Positions 18,367-27,339 of a stretch of DNA of 64,000 nt are shown here, piece by piece. Each line of letters opens with the position of its first letter. Within the stretch, counting starts at the first letter, position 1. The notes beneath the pieces were generated by a model. It was given only the letters and a program-made list of their open reading frames with translations. It searched no databases and was not told the origin of the DNA. The DNA is from Paraburkholderia elongata (GTDB lineage Bacteria; Pseudomonadota; Gammaproteobacteria; Burkholderiales; Burkholderiaceae). The position numbers were made by a program, and so were the translations under genes. Location: NCBI RefSeq assembly GCF_013177735.1, contig NZ_WOEZ01000196.1, positions 1 to 64,000 on the forward strand, read 5' to 3'.

Positions 18367-19020
18367 ATGCCGAATCAGCCGCTGCCCATCCTCCCATTAC
18401 TTCGTGACGATTTGCCGCTCGATGCGGTCGCGCTGGCGCGTTTCATGGTCGGCAAATACCTCGTGCACGATCTCCCCGAAGGCCGTCTCAGCGGCCGGAT
18501 TGTCGAAACTGAGGCGTATCCGGTCGGCGATTCGACCAGTCACGCGTTTCTAGGCCGCCGTGCGTATAACGGCTCGATGTTTCTCGCCCCCGGCCACGCA
18601 TACGTCCGGCTCACGTACGGGCTCTCGTACATGCTGAATATGTCCGCGGAAGCGGAAGAGGTCGGCGCCGGCATTCTGCTTCGCGCCATCGAGCCCCTGG
18701 AAGGCTTGCCGCTGATGGAAGCGCGGCGGCCTGGCGTGCCGCTGCGCGATCTCGCGCGCGGTCCCGGCCGGCTCACCATGGCCTTAGGCATCGGTCAGTC
18801 GTTCGACGGTCGCGATCTCTGCACCGGGCGCGACCTGTGGATCGGCGTGATAGAGACGGGGGATGTGCCGATTGGGGTGACGACGCGCATCGGCTTGTCG
18901 CGCGAGATGCATCGGCCGCTGCGGTTTTTCGAACCCGGCAGCGCGTTCGTCAGCGGGCCGCGAAAACTGTTGTTGCCGCCGCATTCTTGCGTTTTGAACA
19001 ATTATTTATCTCGCAATTAA
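18367..19020 (+). CDS. DNA-3-methyladenine glycosylase (AAG/MPG family)
   Basis: A 217-residue base-excision repair enzyme that removes alkylated and deaminated purines. Family landmarks are the ETEAY segment at 47-51 with the catalytic Glu, the following D-x-x-SHA and GRRAYNGSMF segments, GHAYVRLTYGLSYMLNM, which lines the DNA-intercalation pocket, and RGPGRLTMALGI. The length fits bacterial members of the family. It appears monocistronic, with no other repair gene nearby. Confidence 0.93.
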   Translation: MPNQPLPILPLLRDDLPLDAVALARFMVGKYLVHDLPEGRLSGRIVETEAYPVGDSTSHAFLGRRAYNGSMFLAPGHAYVRLTYGLSYMLNMSAEAEEVGAGILLRAIEPLEGLPLMEARRPGVPLRDLARGPGRLTMALGIGQSFDGRDLCTGRDLWIGVIETGDVPIGVTTRIGLSREMHRPLRFFEPGSAFVSGPRKLLLPPHSCVLNNYLSRN

Positions 19021-19118
19021 GGGTTTTCCCTCGATGATCGGGTGACTAGACTGAAACCACTCGCTTCTCACAGGGTGTGGCAAGCGAAGCAAAAAACCAG
19101 GTCTGGAGGTAAGTCATC

Positions 19119-19463
19119 ATGAAATCGCTCATCAAGGCAATCGCCATCGCAGCCGTTCTCGCCGCCCCGGTCGCTTCGTTCGCTCAATCGAGCGACCAGC
19201 CCGTGACTCGCGCGGAAGTCCGCAGTCAATTGATCCAGCTGGAACAAGCCGGCTACAACCCGGCGGCGAGCAACGACACGAACTATCCGGCTGACATTCA
19301 AGCCGCCGAGCGCCATCTGCAGGCGCAAAACCCGGCCGTCGCGCAGACGCAGGAACCGGTCGCGGATACCAGTGGTTACGGTGGCGCGGTAAGCGGTTCG
19401 TCACAATCGGGTGGCGTCGTACAGCCGATGTCCGGCCCGAAGTCGGTTTATTTCGGTAACTAA
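19119..19463 (+). CDS. DUF4148 secreted protein
   Basis: A 114-residue small exported protein with a signal peptide (MKSLIKAIAIAAVLAAPVAS..., cleaved near FAQ). The DUF4148 core is RAEVRSQLIQLEQAGYNP...NYPADIQAAERHL. The family is very abundant in Burkholderiaceae and its function is unknown. The C-terminus is Gly/Ser-rich. A GGAGG ribosome binding site precedes the ATG. A second, shorter DUF4148 gene is at 28324-28593. Confidence 0.9.
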   Translation: MKSLIKAIAIAAVLAAPVASFAQSSDQPVTRAEVRSQLIQLEQAGYNPAASNDTNYPADIQAAERHLQAQNPAVAQTQEPVADTSGYGGAVSGSSQSGGVVQPMSGPKSVYFGN

Positions 19464-19603
19464 ATTCTTCGGCGGGAGCCGGCCGGTCTGGCCGGCTGGT
19501 GAACGAAGCGCAGCGTGCGTGGATCAACTGAGCCGCTGAGCCACAGCGGCGCGCTTTGTCGCGGTCCACAATTCAAGAACCTCCGCTGCCGCAAGGTAGC
19601 TTC

Positions 19604-19635
19604 GCCCAACCTTTTTCAAGGATTGGGCTTTTTTT
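19604..19635 (+). terminator. rho-independent terminator
   Basis: Stem GCCCAACC (19604-19611) pairs with GG(A)TTGGGC with a single bulged A, followed by seven T. It lies 140 bp after the DUF4148 gene and also separates it from the convergent CBS gene. Confidence 0.85.
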
Positions 19636-19708
19636 GCGCCTTGTTTCGGCAGCGTGCTATGCGCGACGTACGATAGACGTGCAATAGACATGCGAAAAGC
19701 GGCGAACC

Positions 19709-20152
19709 TCAGGGCCGTTCGCCGTGGATATAGAACTCGAGTTGCTGAATCGTGAATTGCTGCTCGGCGATGATGTTCTTCACCAGGTCGCCGATCGATA
19801 TCATGCCCACCAGCCGGTCGTTTTCGATCACCGGCAAGTGGCGCATGCGCCGTTCGGTCATCAGGGCCATGCAGTCGTCGGTGGTCTGGTCGGGACGAAC
19901 GAAGCGCACGGCTTTGGTCATGATGTCGCGCACCGGTGTACCCTTCGACGAACGGTCCATCAGCACGACTTTGCGCGCATAGTCGCGCTCCGTAATGATC
20001 CCGGCGATGCTGTCGCCGTCCGTCACGACCAGTGCCCCGATGCCTTTTTCAGCCATCAGCTTGATTGCCTCGTAGACGGAATCGTCGGCCTTGACCGTGT
20101 AGACGGTGGTGTTGTTCGGTTTCGTTTTAAGAAGCTGTGCAACGCTTGTCAT
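19709..20152 (-). CDS. tandem CBS-domain protein
   Basis: A 147-residue cytosolic protein made of a CBS pair, roughly residues 10-65 and 75-130, with no fused enzymatic domain. CBS pairs bind adenosine nucleotides and act as energy or redox sensors. Typical segments are KGIGALVVTDGDSIAGIITERDYARKVV in the first repeat (in outline) and RRMRHLPVIENDRLVGMISIGDLV in the second. The ATG at 20152 (MTSVAQLL) is the family-consistent start; an upstream extension is not. The partner is unknown. Confidence 0.9.
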   Translation of the reverse strand: MTSVAQLLKTKPNNTTVYTVKADDSVYEAIKLMAEKGIGALVVTDGDSIAGIITERDYARKVVLMDRSSKGTPVRDIMTKAVRFVRPDQTTDDCMALMTERRMRHLPVIENDRLVGMISIGDLVKNIIAEQQFTIQQLEFYIHGERP

Positions 20153-20407
20153 GGAGCGGCTCCGTTTCGCAGTGCAGCACGCCGATGCGGCGCGCTGTCG
20201 TGAGGGACAGGCCATTCCAGTATAGCCCGACGCGGGGCCGAAGTACTTCGGGAATACCTGTGGCGCGCGGCACGTTTGGCCTGGTTTAGCCTCGCAAGCG
20301 GCGCGTTACCGCAGCGGTTCCTTGCGCGGCGCGTGGACTTCCGGGTGCGTTGCGCCGATTAGCGGTAAACTCCCAGTCCATACCTTATCCCCGGTTTGAT
20401 CGGGTTC

Positions 20408-21082
20408 ATGTCAGCACCACTGTCCAACGCCATGCTCACGTCTCACGATCCGTCGCAAGCAGCAGACGGCGCATTCAACGGCGAGTGCGTCGTCCTCGAC
20501 GCCACCGCCACGCTCCCCACGCGCTACGGCACGTTCACCTCCTACGTGTTTCGCGTGGCCGAAAGCGGCGCCGAACATCTCGCGCTCGTGATGGGCGATG
20601 TCGCAAACCAGTCGTCCGTGTTGACGCGCCTGCACTCCGAGTGCCTGACAGGCGACGTGCTCGGCTCGTATCGCTGCGATTGCGGCGAGCAGCTCGATCT
20701 GGCGCTGCGCTATATCGCGGCCGAAGGCTGCGGCGTGCTGCTCTATCTGCGCGGCCACGAAGGGCGCGGCATTGGCCTGTCGAACAAGATTCGCGCGTAT
20801 GCGCTGCAGGAGCAGGGCCGTGACACCGTCGAGGCCAATCTCGATCTCGGCTTGCCCGACGACTCGCGCGAATACGATTCGGCGGCGGGCATTCTGCGCA
20901 CGCTCAAGGTCACCTCGGTGCGCCTGATGAGCAACAATCCGGAGAAATTCGACACGCTGTCGAAGCACGGCATTCCGGTATGCGAGCGGGTCGCGCTGGC
21001 GATTCCGATGCGCGAGGAAAACGAGCGCTATATCCGCACCAAACAGTTGAAGTTTGGGCACTACTTCGACGAGAACGAGTAA
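20408..21082 (+). CDS. ribA: GTP cyclohydrolase II
   Basis: A 224-residue enzyme catalysing the first committed step of riboflavin synthesis, GTP to 2,5-diamino-6-ribosylamino-4-pyrimidinone 5'-phosphate. The zinc ligands are Cys79, Cys90 and Cys92 (HSEC...YRCDC), and the catalytic segment RGHEGRGIGL is present. Compared with typical RibA the N-terminus is about 20 residues longer, so a later ATG (MLTSHDP) is also possible. It is a stand-alone RibA, not fused to RibB. The gene is followed by a 28-bp perfect palindrome. Confidence 0.93.
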   Translation: MSAPLSNAMLTSHDPSQAADGAFNGECVVLDATATLPTRYGTFTSYVFRVAESGAEHLALVMGDVANQSSVLTRLHSECLTGDVLGSYRCDCGEQLDLALRYIAAEGCGVLLYLRGHEGRGIGLSNKIRAYALQEQGRDTVEANLDLGLPDDSREYDSAAGILRTLKVTSVRLMSNNPEKFDTLSKHGIPVCERVALAIPMREENERYIRTKQLKFGHYFDENE

Positions 21083-21096
21083 TTGATGCACGTGAG

Positions 21097-21124
21097 CCGG
21101 CCGCCGTTTGCAAACGGCGGCCGG
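21097..21124. repeat. 28-bp perfect palindrome downstream of ribA
   Basis: The arms are CCGGCCGCCGTTTG and its exact complement with no loop gap, starting 14 bp after the ribA stop. As RNA it would give a very stable hairpin, so it may protect or terminate the ribA transcript, though no T tract follows. A protein-binding site is the alternative. Confidence 0.8.
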
Positions 21125-21239
21125 TGCTGGAGCGTCGATTTCGTCGATCTAATGCGCCGGTGGGCTGGCGGCCTTCGCGGTGTCTGCGGCGTATCTACGA
21201 CGCATCGAACCGAGCTTGGCCAAGCCAAGTTGCGGCGAA

Positions 21240-21443
21240 TCAGAACAAGCCGAAGTCGTCGTTGCTGTTGGGAATCGCGTTGAGCACGTTTCGAAGCGCT
21301 CGCCAGCCTATCAGCCCCACAAGACTTGCCGAGAGTGCCGCCATCCAGTAGCGGGCGTTCGTGGTCGCGCGCTTTCGCGGGATTCGATGCGCAGCGAATT
21401 TCCGCGATTCCATCGATGCGCGCAGCAAAGGGCAGGTATGCAT
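21240..21443 (-). CDS. small membrane protein, 67 aa
   Basis: Unrecognised family. The product is a 67-residue basic protein with one hydrophobic segment (YWMAALSASLVGLIGWRAL, residues about 34-52) and a short acidic-ended tail. The ATG at 21443 has an excellent AGGAGG at the right spacing, which is the main reason to believe the gene; the longer open frame around it is not credible. It follows the NmrA-type gene by 26 bp and may be co-transcribed with it. Confidence 0.6.
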   Translation of the reverse strand: MHTCPLLRASMESRKFAAHRIPRKRATTNARYWMAALSASLVGLIGWRALRNVLNAIPNSNDDFGLF

Positions 21444-21469
21444 GTCGTTCCTCCTATCGTGAGTGCCAG

Positions 21470-22396
21470 TCAGCGTGCCGCCGCGGTTGCGGTTGCGGTT
21501 GCAGTTGACGTTGCAGCGACGCGCGCCAGGATCGCTGCAAACACATCCGCCAGCGCGGTTGAGCCGAAGCGCCGCTCGCTGATCTCCGTTTCGACGTCGA
21601 TGCGGCCCGCGTTGTGCGCGTCGTACAGATCCGTGACGAGACGCGCGTGGTTCTGGCCGAGTCCCGCGGCCTGGAGCATGGCGGCCCATTCGCTGCGCGG
21701 CACTTCATGGGCCGTAATCTGGCGGTGCGCCAATTCACCGAGCGTATCTGCGACGTCTAACGCGCTGACGCGCGCTTCACCTTCGATACTGACCACTCGT
21801 GGCGACACCTTCGCGGGTCTGTCATCGAGCAATAGTTCGGCGGCCAGCAGGCCGACATCCTGTGCGGCGACCGTTGGAAACAGCTTGCTCAATGGATGAT
21901 GCAGACTCGGCAGCACGCCCCTCGCGAGCGCGATAGGTAATATGCGAGCCCAGTTGTGCATATGTTCCGCGGCGCGCAGAAACGTCAACTGCGAGGCAAC
22001 GGGCGCGAGCTGGGTTTCGAGGTAGTGAAACAGCGTCGTGATGCCCGTGCCGCTCGCGTGTTCAGCGCCGTAGTCGGAGAGCGCGAGCACGCGTTGCGGC
22101 GGGTTGGCGCGTAAGGCGTCCGCGCTCACGTCGATCATGCGCCGCATCGTGGTTACAGGATCGGCATCGGCGTGCGGCACCGGGCACAGTATCTGTACCG
22201 CGTACGCACCGTCGATAGCGCGTGCAACCGAGGCTGGGTCAAGCAGATCGGCGACGGCGATTTCACAGCCGATTTCCGCTAACACTTCGCCCTGTTTGTT
22301 GTTTCGGACCACCGCGCGCACTTCACGGCCCGCCCGGCGCAATGCCGCGGCGCTCACTCTGCCTACATTGCCTGCTGCTCCAAAGATCACAAACAC
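21470..22396 (-). CDS. NmrA-family NAD(P)-binding protein
   Basis: A 308-residue atypical short-chain dehydrogenase. The Rossmann motif GAAGNVG is near the N-terminus (VFVIFGAAGNVGR), and the body is typical of NmrA/HSCARG or quinone-oxidoreductase-type proteins that bind NADP(H) as redox sensors or reductases. The start is taken as GTG at 22396 because AAGGAG sits ideally before it; an ATG at 22429 has no such site. The C-terminus is a Thr/Ala repeat coded by a hexanucleotide array. It is divergent from an AraC-type regulator, which probably controls it. Confidence 0.85.
   Translation of the reverse strand: MFVIFGAAGNVGRVSAAALRRAGREVRAVVRNNKQGEVLAEIGCEIAVADLLDPASVARAIDGAYAVQILCPVPHADADPVTTMRRMIDVSADALRANPPQRVLALSDYGAEHASGTGITTLFHYLETQLAPVASQLTFLRAAEHMHNWARILPIALARGVLPSLHHPLSKLFPTVAAQDVGLLAAELLLDDRPAKVSPRVVSIEGEARVSALDVADTLGELAHRQITAHEVPRSEWAAMLQAAGLGQNHARLVTDLYDAHNAGRIDVETEISERRFGSTALADVFAAILARVAATSTATATATAAAR
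21483..21512. repeat. hexanucleotide tandem repeat in NmrA gene 3' end
   Basis: Five units of GCGGTT (the last two diverged) lie in the 3' end of the NmrA-type gene. Copy-number changes would lengthen or shorten the Thr/Ala tail without shifting the frame. Confidence 0.7.
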
Positions 22397-22604
22397 GTTG
22401 AGCTCCTTCCGGGGTCGGTATGTCGCCATCTTAGGGAGGCGGGGATGGAGAAACGCGCGGGCACGGATCGTTGTGCGCAGATTCGGATGATTGTTTTCCT
22501 TTGTGGCGGCGCAGCATGCAAGTTGAGGCGGGGCGAGGCCAAGCAAAGCCACGAAAAACGCAGCACAATGCACACACGTTGGCCGCCATCCACGAGGGGA
22601 AGTA

Positions 22605-23540
22605 ATGAATGCCGTGACACCGATACCGCAGCCGCACAGTGGTTCCCGCATCGCATTGCGCTCCAGCAAGGGACTCAGCTGGCAGGGCTTTGGCGCGGAG
22701 TTCGTCAACGTGTCAGCTGGGCTGCACCGGATCCCGGCGCTCAAGCATCATCGCGTGGGCGTGCATGTCGGCGCGCCGGTCAAGGCGCGTTGCATGTGCA
22801 ACGAGCGGCGCTACTCGCGGATTCAGGCACATGGCGATGCCGATGTGATTCCCGCGGGCGTCGACGGACAGTGGGCCGATGAATCCGCCTGCACGATTTT
22901 CAGTGTGTGGATCGGCGAAGACTTCGCGCAGCGGACCGTCGAACAGTTGGAGTTGAAGACGAGCGACGCGCAGCTGCGGCCGCAGTTCCAGATGCGCGAT
23001 CCGCGCTTTCAGCATCTGGCCTGGGCGCTACGGGCCGAACTCGAAGCGGAGGATGCGTCCGATCCGCTTTACGCTGAGAGCCTGTGTACGGCGATGGTGG
23101 TGCGGCTGATCGGCAGTGCGCCGGTGCTCGACAAACTCGAAAATAAACGCCGCACGCTTGCACCGAAGACCGCCGCTCGCGTGATCGAGTTTATCGAGGC
23201 GAATCTGGATCAGCGCCTCACGCTTGACGAACTGGCGGCGCACGCCGAGCTGAGCGTGCCGCATTTCAAGGTGCTGTTTCGCGAAACGCTCGGTGTGCCG
23301 GTGCATCAGTATGTGGTGCAGCGGCGAGTGGAGCGGGCGAGAGCGCTATTGCTTCAAGGCAGGCTGAGCGCGAGTCAGATCGCGCTAGAGACGGGCTTTG
23401 CGCATCAGAGTCATATGGCGCATTGGATGGGGCGGTTGTTGGGGGTGACACCGCGGGAGCTGGTCAAGTCAAGCGCGAATCCAGGCAGCATTATCGAACT
23501 CGAACCCTTCAATGCCCGTCGCATCGCAACACTGCGATAA
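22605..23540 (+). CDS. AraC-family transcription regulator
   Basis: A 311-residue regulator. The C-terminal AraC/XylS DNA-binding domain (about 200-300) has two helix-turn-helix units, LTLDELAAHAELSVPHFKVLF and LSASQIALETGFAHQSHMA in outline. The N-terminal 190 residues form a less conserved sensing domain. It is divergent from the NmrA-type gene with 208 bp between starts, a typical regulator-target layout. Confidence 0.9.
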   Translation: MNAVTPIPQPHSGSRIALRSSKGLSWQGFGAEFVNVSAGLHRIPALKHHRVGVHVGAPVKARCMCNERRYSRIQAHGDADVIPAGVDGQWADESACTIFSVWIGEDFAQRTVEQLELKTSDAQLRPQFQMRDPRFQHLAWALRAELEAEDASDPLYAESLCTAMVVRLIGSAPVLDKLENKRRTLAPKTAARVIEFIEANLDQRLTLDELAAHAELSVPHFKVLFRETLGVPVHQYVVQRRVERARALLLQGRLSASQIALETGFAHQSHMAHWMGRLLGVTPRELVKSSANPGSIIELEPFNARRIATLR

Positions 23541-23645
23541 ACCTTCAAACCGCACCGCAGCATACCCAGTTTGGAGTTCCCGCTCTATTGCCCTCACTCG
23601 ATTTGTATAGCTAAATACGCGGACTTCGCAACCGGAGGCCGTCAC

Positions 23646-24740
23646 ATGTCGAAATCGAAGGGTTCTCGCATCGTCGCTTGGGCGATCGCTGCTGCTGTTG
23701 CCAATGCTCCGCTCGCCGTGCTTCTGACACTCGCCGCACCAGCCGGCATCGATCGAGCGGTCGCCGCGACGTCGAACGCCGGCACCGACGATTACGCGGC
23801 AACCCGCTATCCGATCATCCTCGTACACGGCCTCACAGGCACCGACAAATACCTCGGCGTGCTCGACTACTGGTACGGCATTCAATCCGACCTCCAGCAG
23901 CATGGCGCAACCGTGTATGTGGCGAACCTGTCGGGCTTTCAAAGCGACGACGGTCCGAACGGCCGTGGCGAACAGTTGCTCGCTTACGTGAAGCAGGTTC
24001 TGGCTGCAACCGGCGCGCAGAAGGTGAACCTGATCGGCCACAGCCAGGGCGGTTTGACCTCGCGCTATGTCGCGGCGGTAGCGCCGGAACTCGTCGCTTC
24101 GGTCACCACGATCGGCACGCCGCATCGCGGCTCGGAGTTTGCCGACTTCGTGCAGGAGGCGTTGCAAAAAGACCCAACCGGTCTTTCGACACCGATCATC
24201 GGCGCCTTTGCGAATATATTCGGCATCCTGACGAGTAGTAGTAACAATACAAACCAGAATGCAGTAGCCGCGCTGCAAACGCTGACGACAGCGAACGCCG
24301 CGGCATACAACACGCGCTATCCAAGCGCGGGTCTCGGTGCGCCTGGTTCGTGTCAAACTGGCGCGGCGACTGAAACCGTCAACGGCAACACACATCTGTT
24401 GTACTCGTGGGCGGGCAGCGCGATTCAGCCGACCTCGGTGTTCGGCATTCCAGGCGCCACCGACACCAGTGTTGCACCGATCGATGCTGCCGACGTCCTC
24501 GATCCCTCGACACTCGTTTTGTACGGCACTGGGGCGATCATGCTGAGCCGCCAGTCGGGCCAGAACGACGGCCTCGTCTCGGTATGCAGCGCCCTCTACG
24601 GCAAGGTGCTCGGCACCAGCTACAAGTGGAACCATCTCGACGAAATCAACCAGTTGCTCGGCGTGCGCGGCGCGAATGCAGCGGATCCAGTGGCCGTGAT
24701 CCGCACGCAGGCGAACCGGTTGAAGACGCAGGGCGTGTGA
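23646..24740 (+). CDS. lipA: secreted triacylglycerol lipase (Burkholderia lipase family)
   Basis: A 364-residue extracellular lipase closely matching the family I.2 lipases of B. cepacia and B. glumae. A long signal peptide ends near residue 46, and the mature protein begins close to TDDYAATRY. The catalytic Ser133 lies in GHSQGG; Asp lies in QNDGLVS and His in WNHLDE near the C-terminus. A Cys pair (GSCQTG and SVCSA) likely forms the conserved disulfide, and calcium ligands lie near the Asp. Such lipases fold in the periplasm with a membrane-anchored foldase and leave by type II secretion. That foldase gene follows after 4 bp. Confidence 0.96.
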   Translation: MSKSKGSRIVAWAIAAAVANAPLAVLLTLAAPAGIDRAVAATSNAGTDDYAATRYPIILVHGLTGTDKYLGVLDYWYGIQSDLQQHGATVYVANLSGFQSDDGPNGRGEQLLAYVKQVLAATGAQKVNLIGHSQGGLTSRYVAAVAPELVASVTTIGTPHRGSEFADFVQEALQKDPTGLSTPIIGAFANIFGILTSSSNNTNQNAVAALQTLTTANAAAYNTRYPSAGLGAPGSCQTGAATETVNGNTHLLYSWAGSAIQPTSVFGIPGATDTSVAPIDAADVLDPSTLVLYGTGAIMLSRQSGQNDGLVSVCSALYGKVLGTSYKWNHLDEINQLLGVRGANAADPVAVIRTQANRLKTQGV

Positions 24741-24744
24741 ACGG

Positions 24745-25815
24745 ATGTGGCGATTGGATCGGCAGCGGGGCAGTGCGCGGAGTCAGTGGTTGGCTTTCGT
24801 AGTAGTGGGCGCGGTGTCGGCAGGCGCGGCGTTGTGGCTGAACCGCTCGCCGTCCGCGCATGACGCGTCAGCGGTGCACGCAGAGAGCGCAGTGAGTTCT
24901 GCGCAACCCGCGCTCGCTTTGGGTAAGGACATGGCAGCCGGCACGTCCATGTCCGGCGCATTGCCCGCATCGCTCGACGGTTCTTCGCCGCCGGCTCTGC
25001 CGACCGATGGCCACGGCCACCTCGCGCGCACGCGTGCGGTCCGCGATTTCTTCGATTACTTCCTGACGACGCAAAACGAAATCTCCACCGCGACGCTCGA
25101 CGCCTTGGTGCGTCGCCAGATCGCCGCGCAACTCGATGGCACGCCAGCCGCCGACGAAGCGGTAACCGTCTGGCAGCGCTATAACGCGTATCTCACGGCG
25201 CTCGCACAATTGCCGGAAAACTCTGCGACTCAAAGCCAAAGCCAAAGCCAGAGCGGCGCAAAGCTGGACTTCGACGCGCTGCAACTCTCGCTGGACCAGC
25301 GCGATGCGTTAAGCGTCCGGCTAATGGGCGAATGGAACGAGCCGTTCTTCGGCGCCGAATCGCTGCAGCAACACACGGATGTGGCGCGCCTGCGCATCGC
25401 GTCGGATAGCTCGTTGAGCGACGCGCAAAAAGCGGCGCGTCTCGCTGCGCTAGACGCAGCACTGCCGCCGGAAACACGCGCGGCCCACGAGCGCGCACGC
25501 CAGCAGCAGGCTGCACTCGACGCGATCAGTCAAGCGCAAAAGCAGGGCGGTTCGCTCGATACGATGCGTGCGCAGATCACACAGACTCTCGGGCCTGAAG
25601 CGGCGCAACGCGTCGTGCAAATGCAGCAAGCCGACGACGCCTGGCAAGCCCGCTATGCGGACTACTCGAGCCAGCGCGCGCAGATCGACAAACAGGATTT
25701 GCCGCCTCAGCAACGCGAGGCGCAGATCGCGCAGTTGCGCCAGCAGTTCTTCAGCAACCCGAGCGACGCCATGCGCGCGGCGTCGCTCGATCGCGGTAGC
25801 GGTTCAGCAAACTGA
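24745..25815 (+). CDS. lifO: lipase-specific foldase (Lif/LipB)
   Basis: A 356-residue steric chaperone of LipA. An N-terminal membrane anchor (WLAFVVVGAVSAGAALWL) is followed by an Ala/Pro-rich variable linker, then the folding domain with the hallmark RDFFDYFLT near residue 98, matching the Lif motif RxxFDYxLxA. The rest is alpha-helical and Gln-rich, wrapping around the lipase. A QSQSQSQS stretch sits near residue 157. The 4-bp gap to lipA implies translational coupling. Confidence 0.95.
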   Translation: MWRLDRQRGSARSQWLAFVVVGAVSAGAALWLNRSPSAHDASAVHAESAVSSAQPALALGKDMAAGTSMSGALPASLDGSSPPALPTDGHGHLARTRAVRDFFDYFLTTQNEISTATLDALVRRQIAAQLDGTPAADEAVTVWQRYNAYLTALAQLPENSATQSQSQSQSGAKLDFDALQLSLDQRDALSVRLMGEWNEPFFGAESLQQHTDVARLRIASDSSLSDAQKAARLAALDAALPPETRAAHERARQQQAALDAISQAQKQGGSLDTMRAQITQTLGPEAAQRVVQMQQADDAWQARYADYSSQRAQIDKQDLPPQQREAQIAQLRQQFFSNPSDAMRAASLDRGSGSAN

Positions 25816-25853
25816 AACCACTATCGCAACGTGGCGCGACCTCTCGGCTCAGT

Positions 25854-26681
25854 TCAACCCGGCGCCGCGCCCGTCAACTGCGAATACACGTCATGCGACA
25901 GTTGCAACAGCACCTTTCGATCGATTCCACCTGACACCGCATAGCCAAAGTCGCCGTCCACCCAATAGAACACATTCACCGGCCCGTCCTGATACAGCTT
26001 GAACGCAGTGGTATTCGAGTTCGCCTGACGATGCGAAATGCACAGCGTCACTCGTTCGCCGTTTGGCCCGCGATACATGAACTGCGCGGTCGGCCCATCG
26101 GCTCCCGGCAACAGGCGCCCGCCCGACAGGGCGAAACCACTCTTCGAGAGCATCGGCGGATGCACGTTGGTGCCAAGCCGGTTGGACAGCCACTGCACGA
26201 AATCCTGTTCGTGATCCGCAGTCATTTCGGCTGGACGGTCGATGGCGGGCATATAGACCACATGCGCCACCGCGGCTTGCCGTGCAAACATTTCCGAACT
26301 GTCCGCACTGACAGGGCGCGTGTCCGACTGACCGGCGACCGGCGCCATGACGTCCCGCCCCATATGCGTGCCCACGCCGATGCCCACGCCCAGCACCAGC
26401 GCCGCTGCCATCCCGGCGAACTGCGGCCAGTTGGCGGCAATGCGCCAGCGGCGCCCACTGGCCGAAGGCGTCTGCAGACGCTTGGGCACGGGCTCGCTCA
26501 GCACGCGGTCATAGCGTTCATGGAACATGTTGTTCAGCGAGAAATAATCGCTGACGCGTGTGGCCAAGTCGGGGTTCTGTTCGAGCGCGCGCTCCACCTC
26601 GACGCGTCGTTCGTCCGATAGCGTGCCGTCCACATAGGCGTGCAGGTCTTGTTCGCCGATCGGCGTGTGTTGGTCGCTCAT
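25854..26681 (-). CDS. anti-sigma factor (membrane-anchored)
   Basis: A 275-residue protein with a cytoplasmic helical sigma-binding domain (EQDLHAYVDGTLSDERRVEVE..., residues about 9-60), one membrane segment (FAGMAAALVLGVGIGVGT, about 90-107) and a periplasmic sensor domain. No zinc HxxxCxxC motif is present. Its ATG overlaps the stop of the sigma gene as ATGA, so it is made in coupled stoichiometry. It should hold the ECF sigma factor inactive until an envelope or oxidative signal arrives. Confidence 0.88.
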   Translation of the reverse strand: MSDQHTPIGEQDLHAYVDGTLSDERRVEVERALEQNPDLATRVSDYFSLNNMFHERYDRVLSEPVPKRLQTPSASGRRWRIAANWPQFAGMAAALVLGVGIGVGTHMGRDVMAPVAGQSDTRPVSADSSEMFARQAAVAHVVYMPAIDRPAEMTADHEQDFVQWLSNRLGTNVHPPMLSKSGFALSGGRLLPGADGPTAQFMYRGPNGERVTLCISHRQANSNTTAFKLYQDGPVNVFYWVDGDFGYAVSGGIDRKVLLQLSHDVYSQLTGAAPG

Positions 26682-27196
26682 CGCACCACCTGTAGTTTTG
26701 CACCGGGCTGCGTGCCCGCCATCAATGCACGAAGCCGCTCGCGTCCGCGCGAAAGGCGCGACATCACCGTGCCGATCGGAATGTTCAGCGCTAGGGCCAC
26801 ATCGGCGTAGCTCATTTCCTCGAGGCCGACCAGCAGTACCACTTCGCGCTGCTCCATGGGCAGGCGCTGCAACGCGTAGTCGAGATCGCGCATTTCCAGC
26901 GATCGGGTCTGATCGGACGGCACGGCAAATTCGCTTTCGTGGACGCTGTCGTCGTCGACCGCCACGTGGACGGCGCGCGCTGAAGCCTTGCGCGCCTGAT
27001 TGGCGAACACGTTGTGCATGATTGTGAACAGCCACGCACGCAGGTCGGTGCCGGGCTGGAACATGCCGGTGCGGCCGAGCGCGCGTTCGAGCGTGTCCTG
27101 CACCAGATCGTCGGCGAGATCGCGATTGTTGATCAGCGCTCGCGCATAGCGCCGCAAGCGTGGCACATGCTCCATCAACTCGTCACGGACATCCAT
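26678..27196 (-). CDS. ECF-type RNA polymerase sigma factor
   Basis: A 172-residue sigma-70 family protein with only regions 2 and 4. Region 2 includes DLADDLVQDTLERAL and RAWLFTIMHNVFANQAR. Region 4 includes LPMEQREVVLLVGLEEMSYADVA and the recognition helix with IPIGTVMSRLSRGRERLR. The coupled anti-sigma gene follows. A bipartite motif GGAATAAA-N11-CGTGTTT upstream of this gene recurs before three other transcription starts in the neighbourhood, so the factor probably controls its own operon, the second anti-sigma-like gene, DUF4148 and the catalase/b561 pair. Confidence 0.93.
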   Translation of the reverse strand: MDVRDELMEHVPRLRRYARALINNRDLADDLVQDTLERALGRTGMFQPGTDLRAWLFTIMHNVFANQARKASARAVHVAVDDDSVHESEFAVPSDQTRSLEMRDLDYALQRLPMEQREVVLLVGLEEMSYADVALALNIPIGTVMSRLSRGRERLRALMAGTQPGAKLQVVR

Positions 27197-27276
27197 TTTT
27201 CATCCCAATCGTGGGGCTTCTCGTGGGGCGCCGGGTGGGCGGCCGTCGATTGAACCACCACGCGCATTCGAGATGC

Positions 27277-27302
27277 AAACACGCGTGGGCGCATTTTATT
27301 CC
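27277..27302 (-). promoter_or_regulatory. ECF promoter motif P3, upstream of sigma gene
   Basis: On the minus strand: GGAATAAA, 11 bp, CGTGTTT. It points at the sigma gene, with a predicted leader of about 75 nt. It has the same form as the motifs at 28104-28129, 28257-28282 and 28644-28669. Confidence 0.7.
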
Positions 27303-27339
27303 GTTGTTTTTTGTAGTGTTGCGAAATCTTGGAGAGTGC

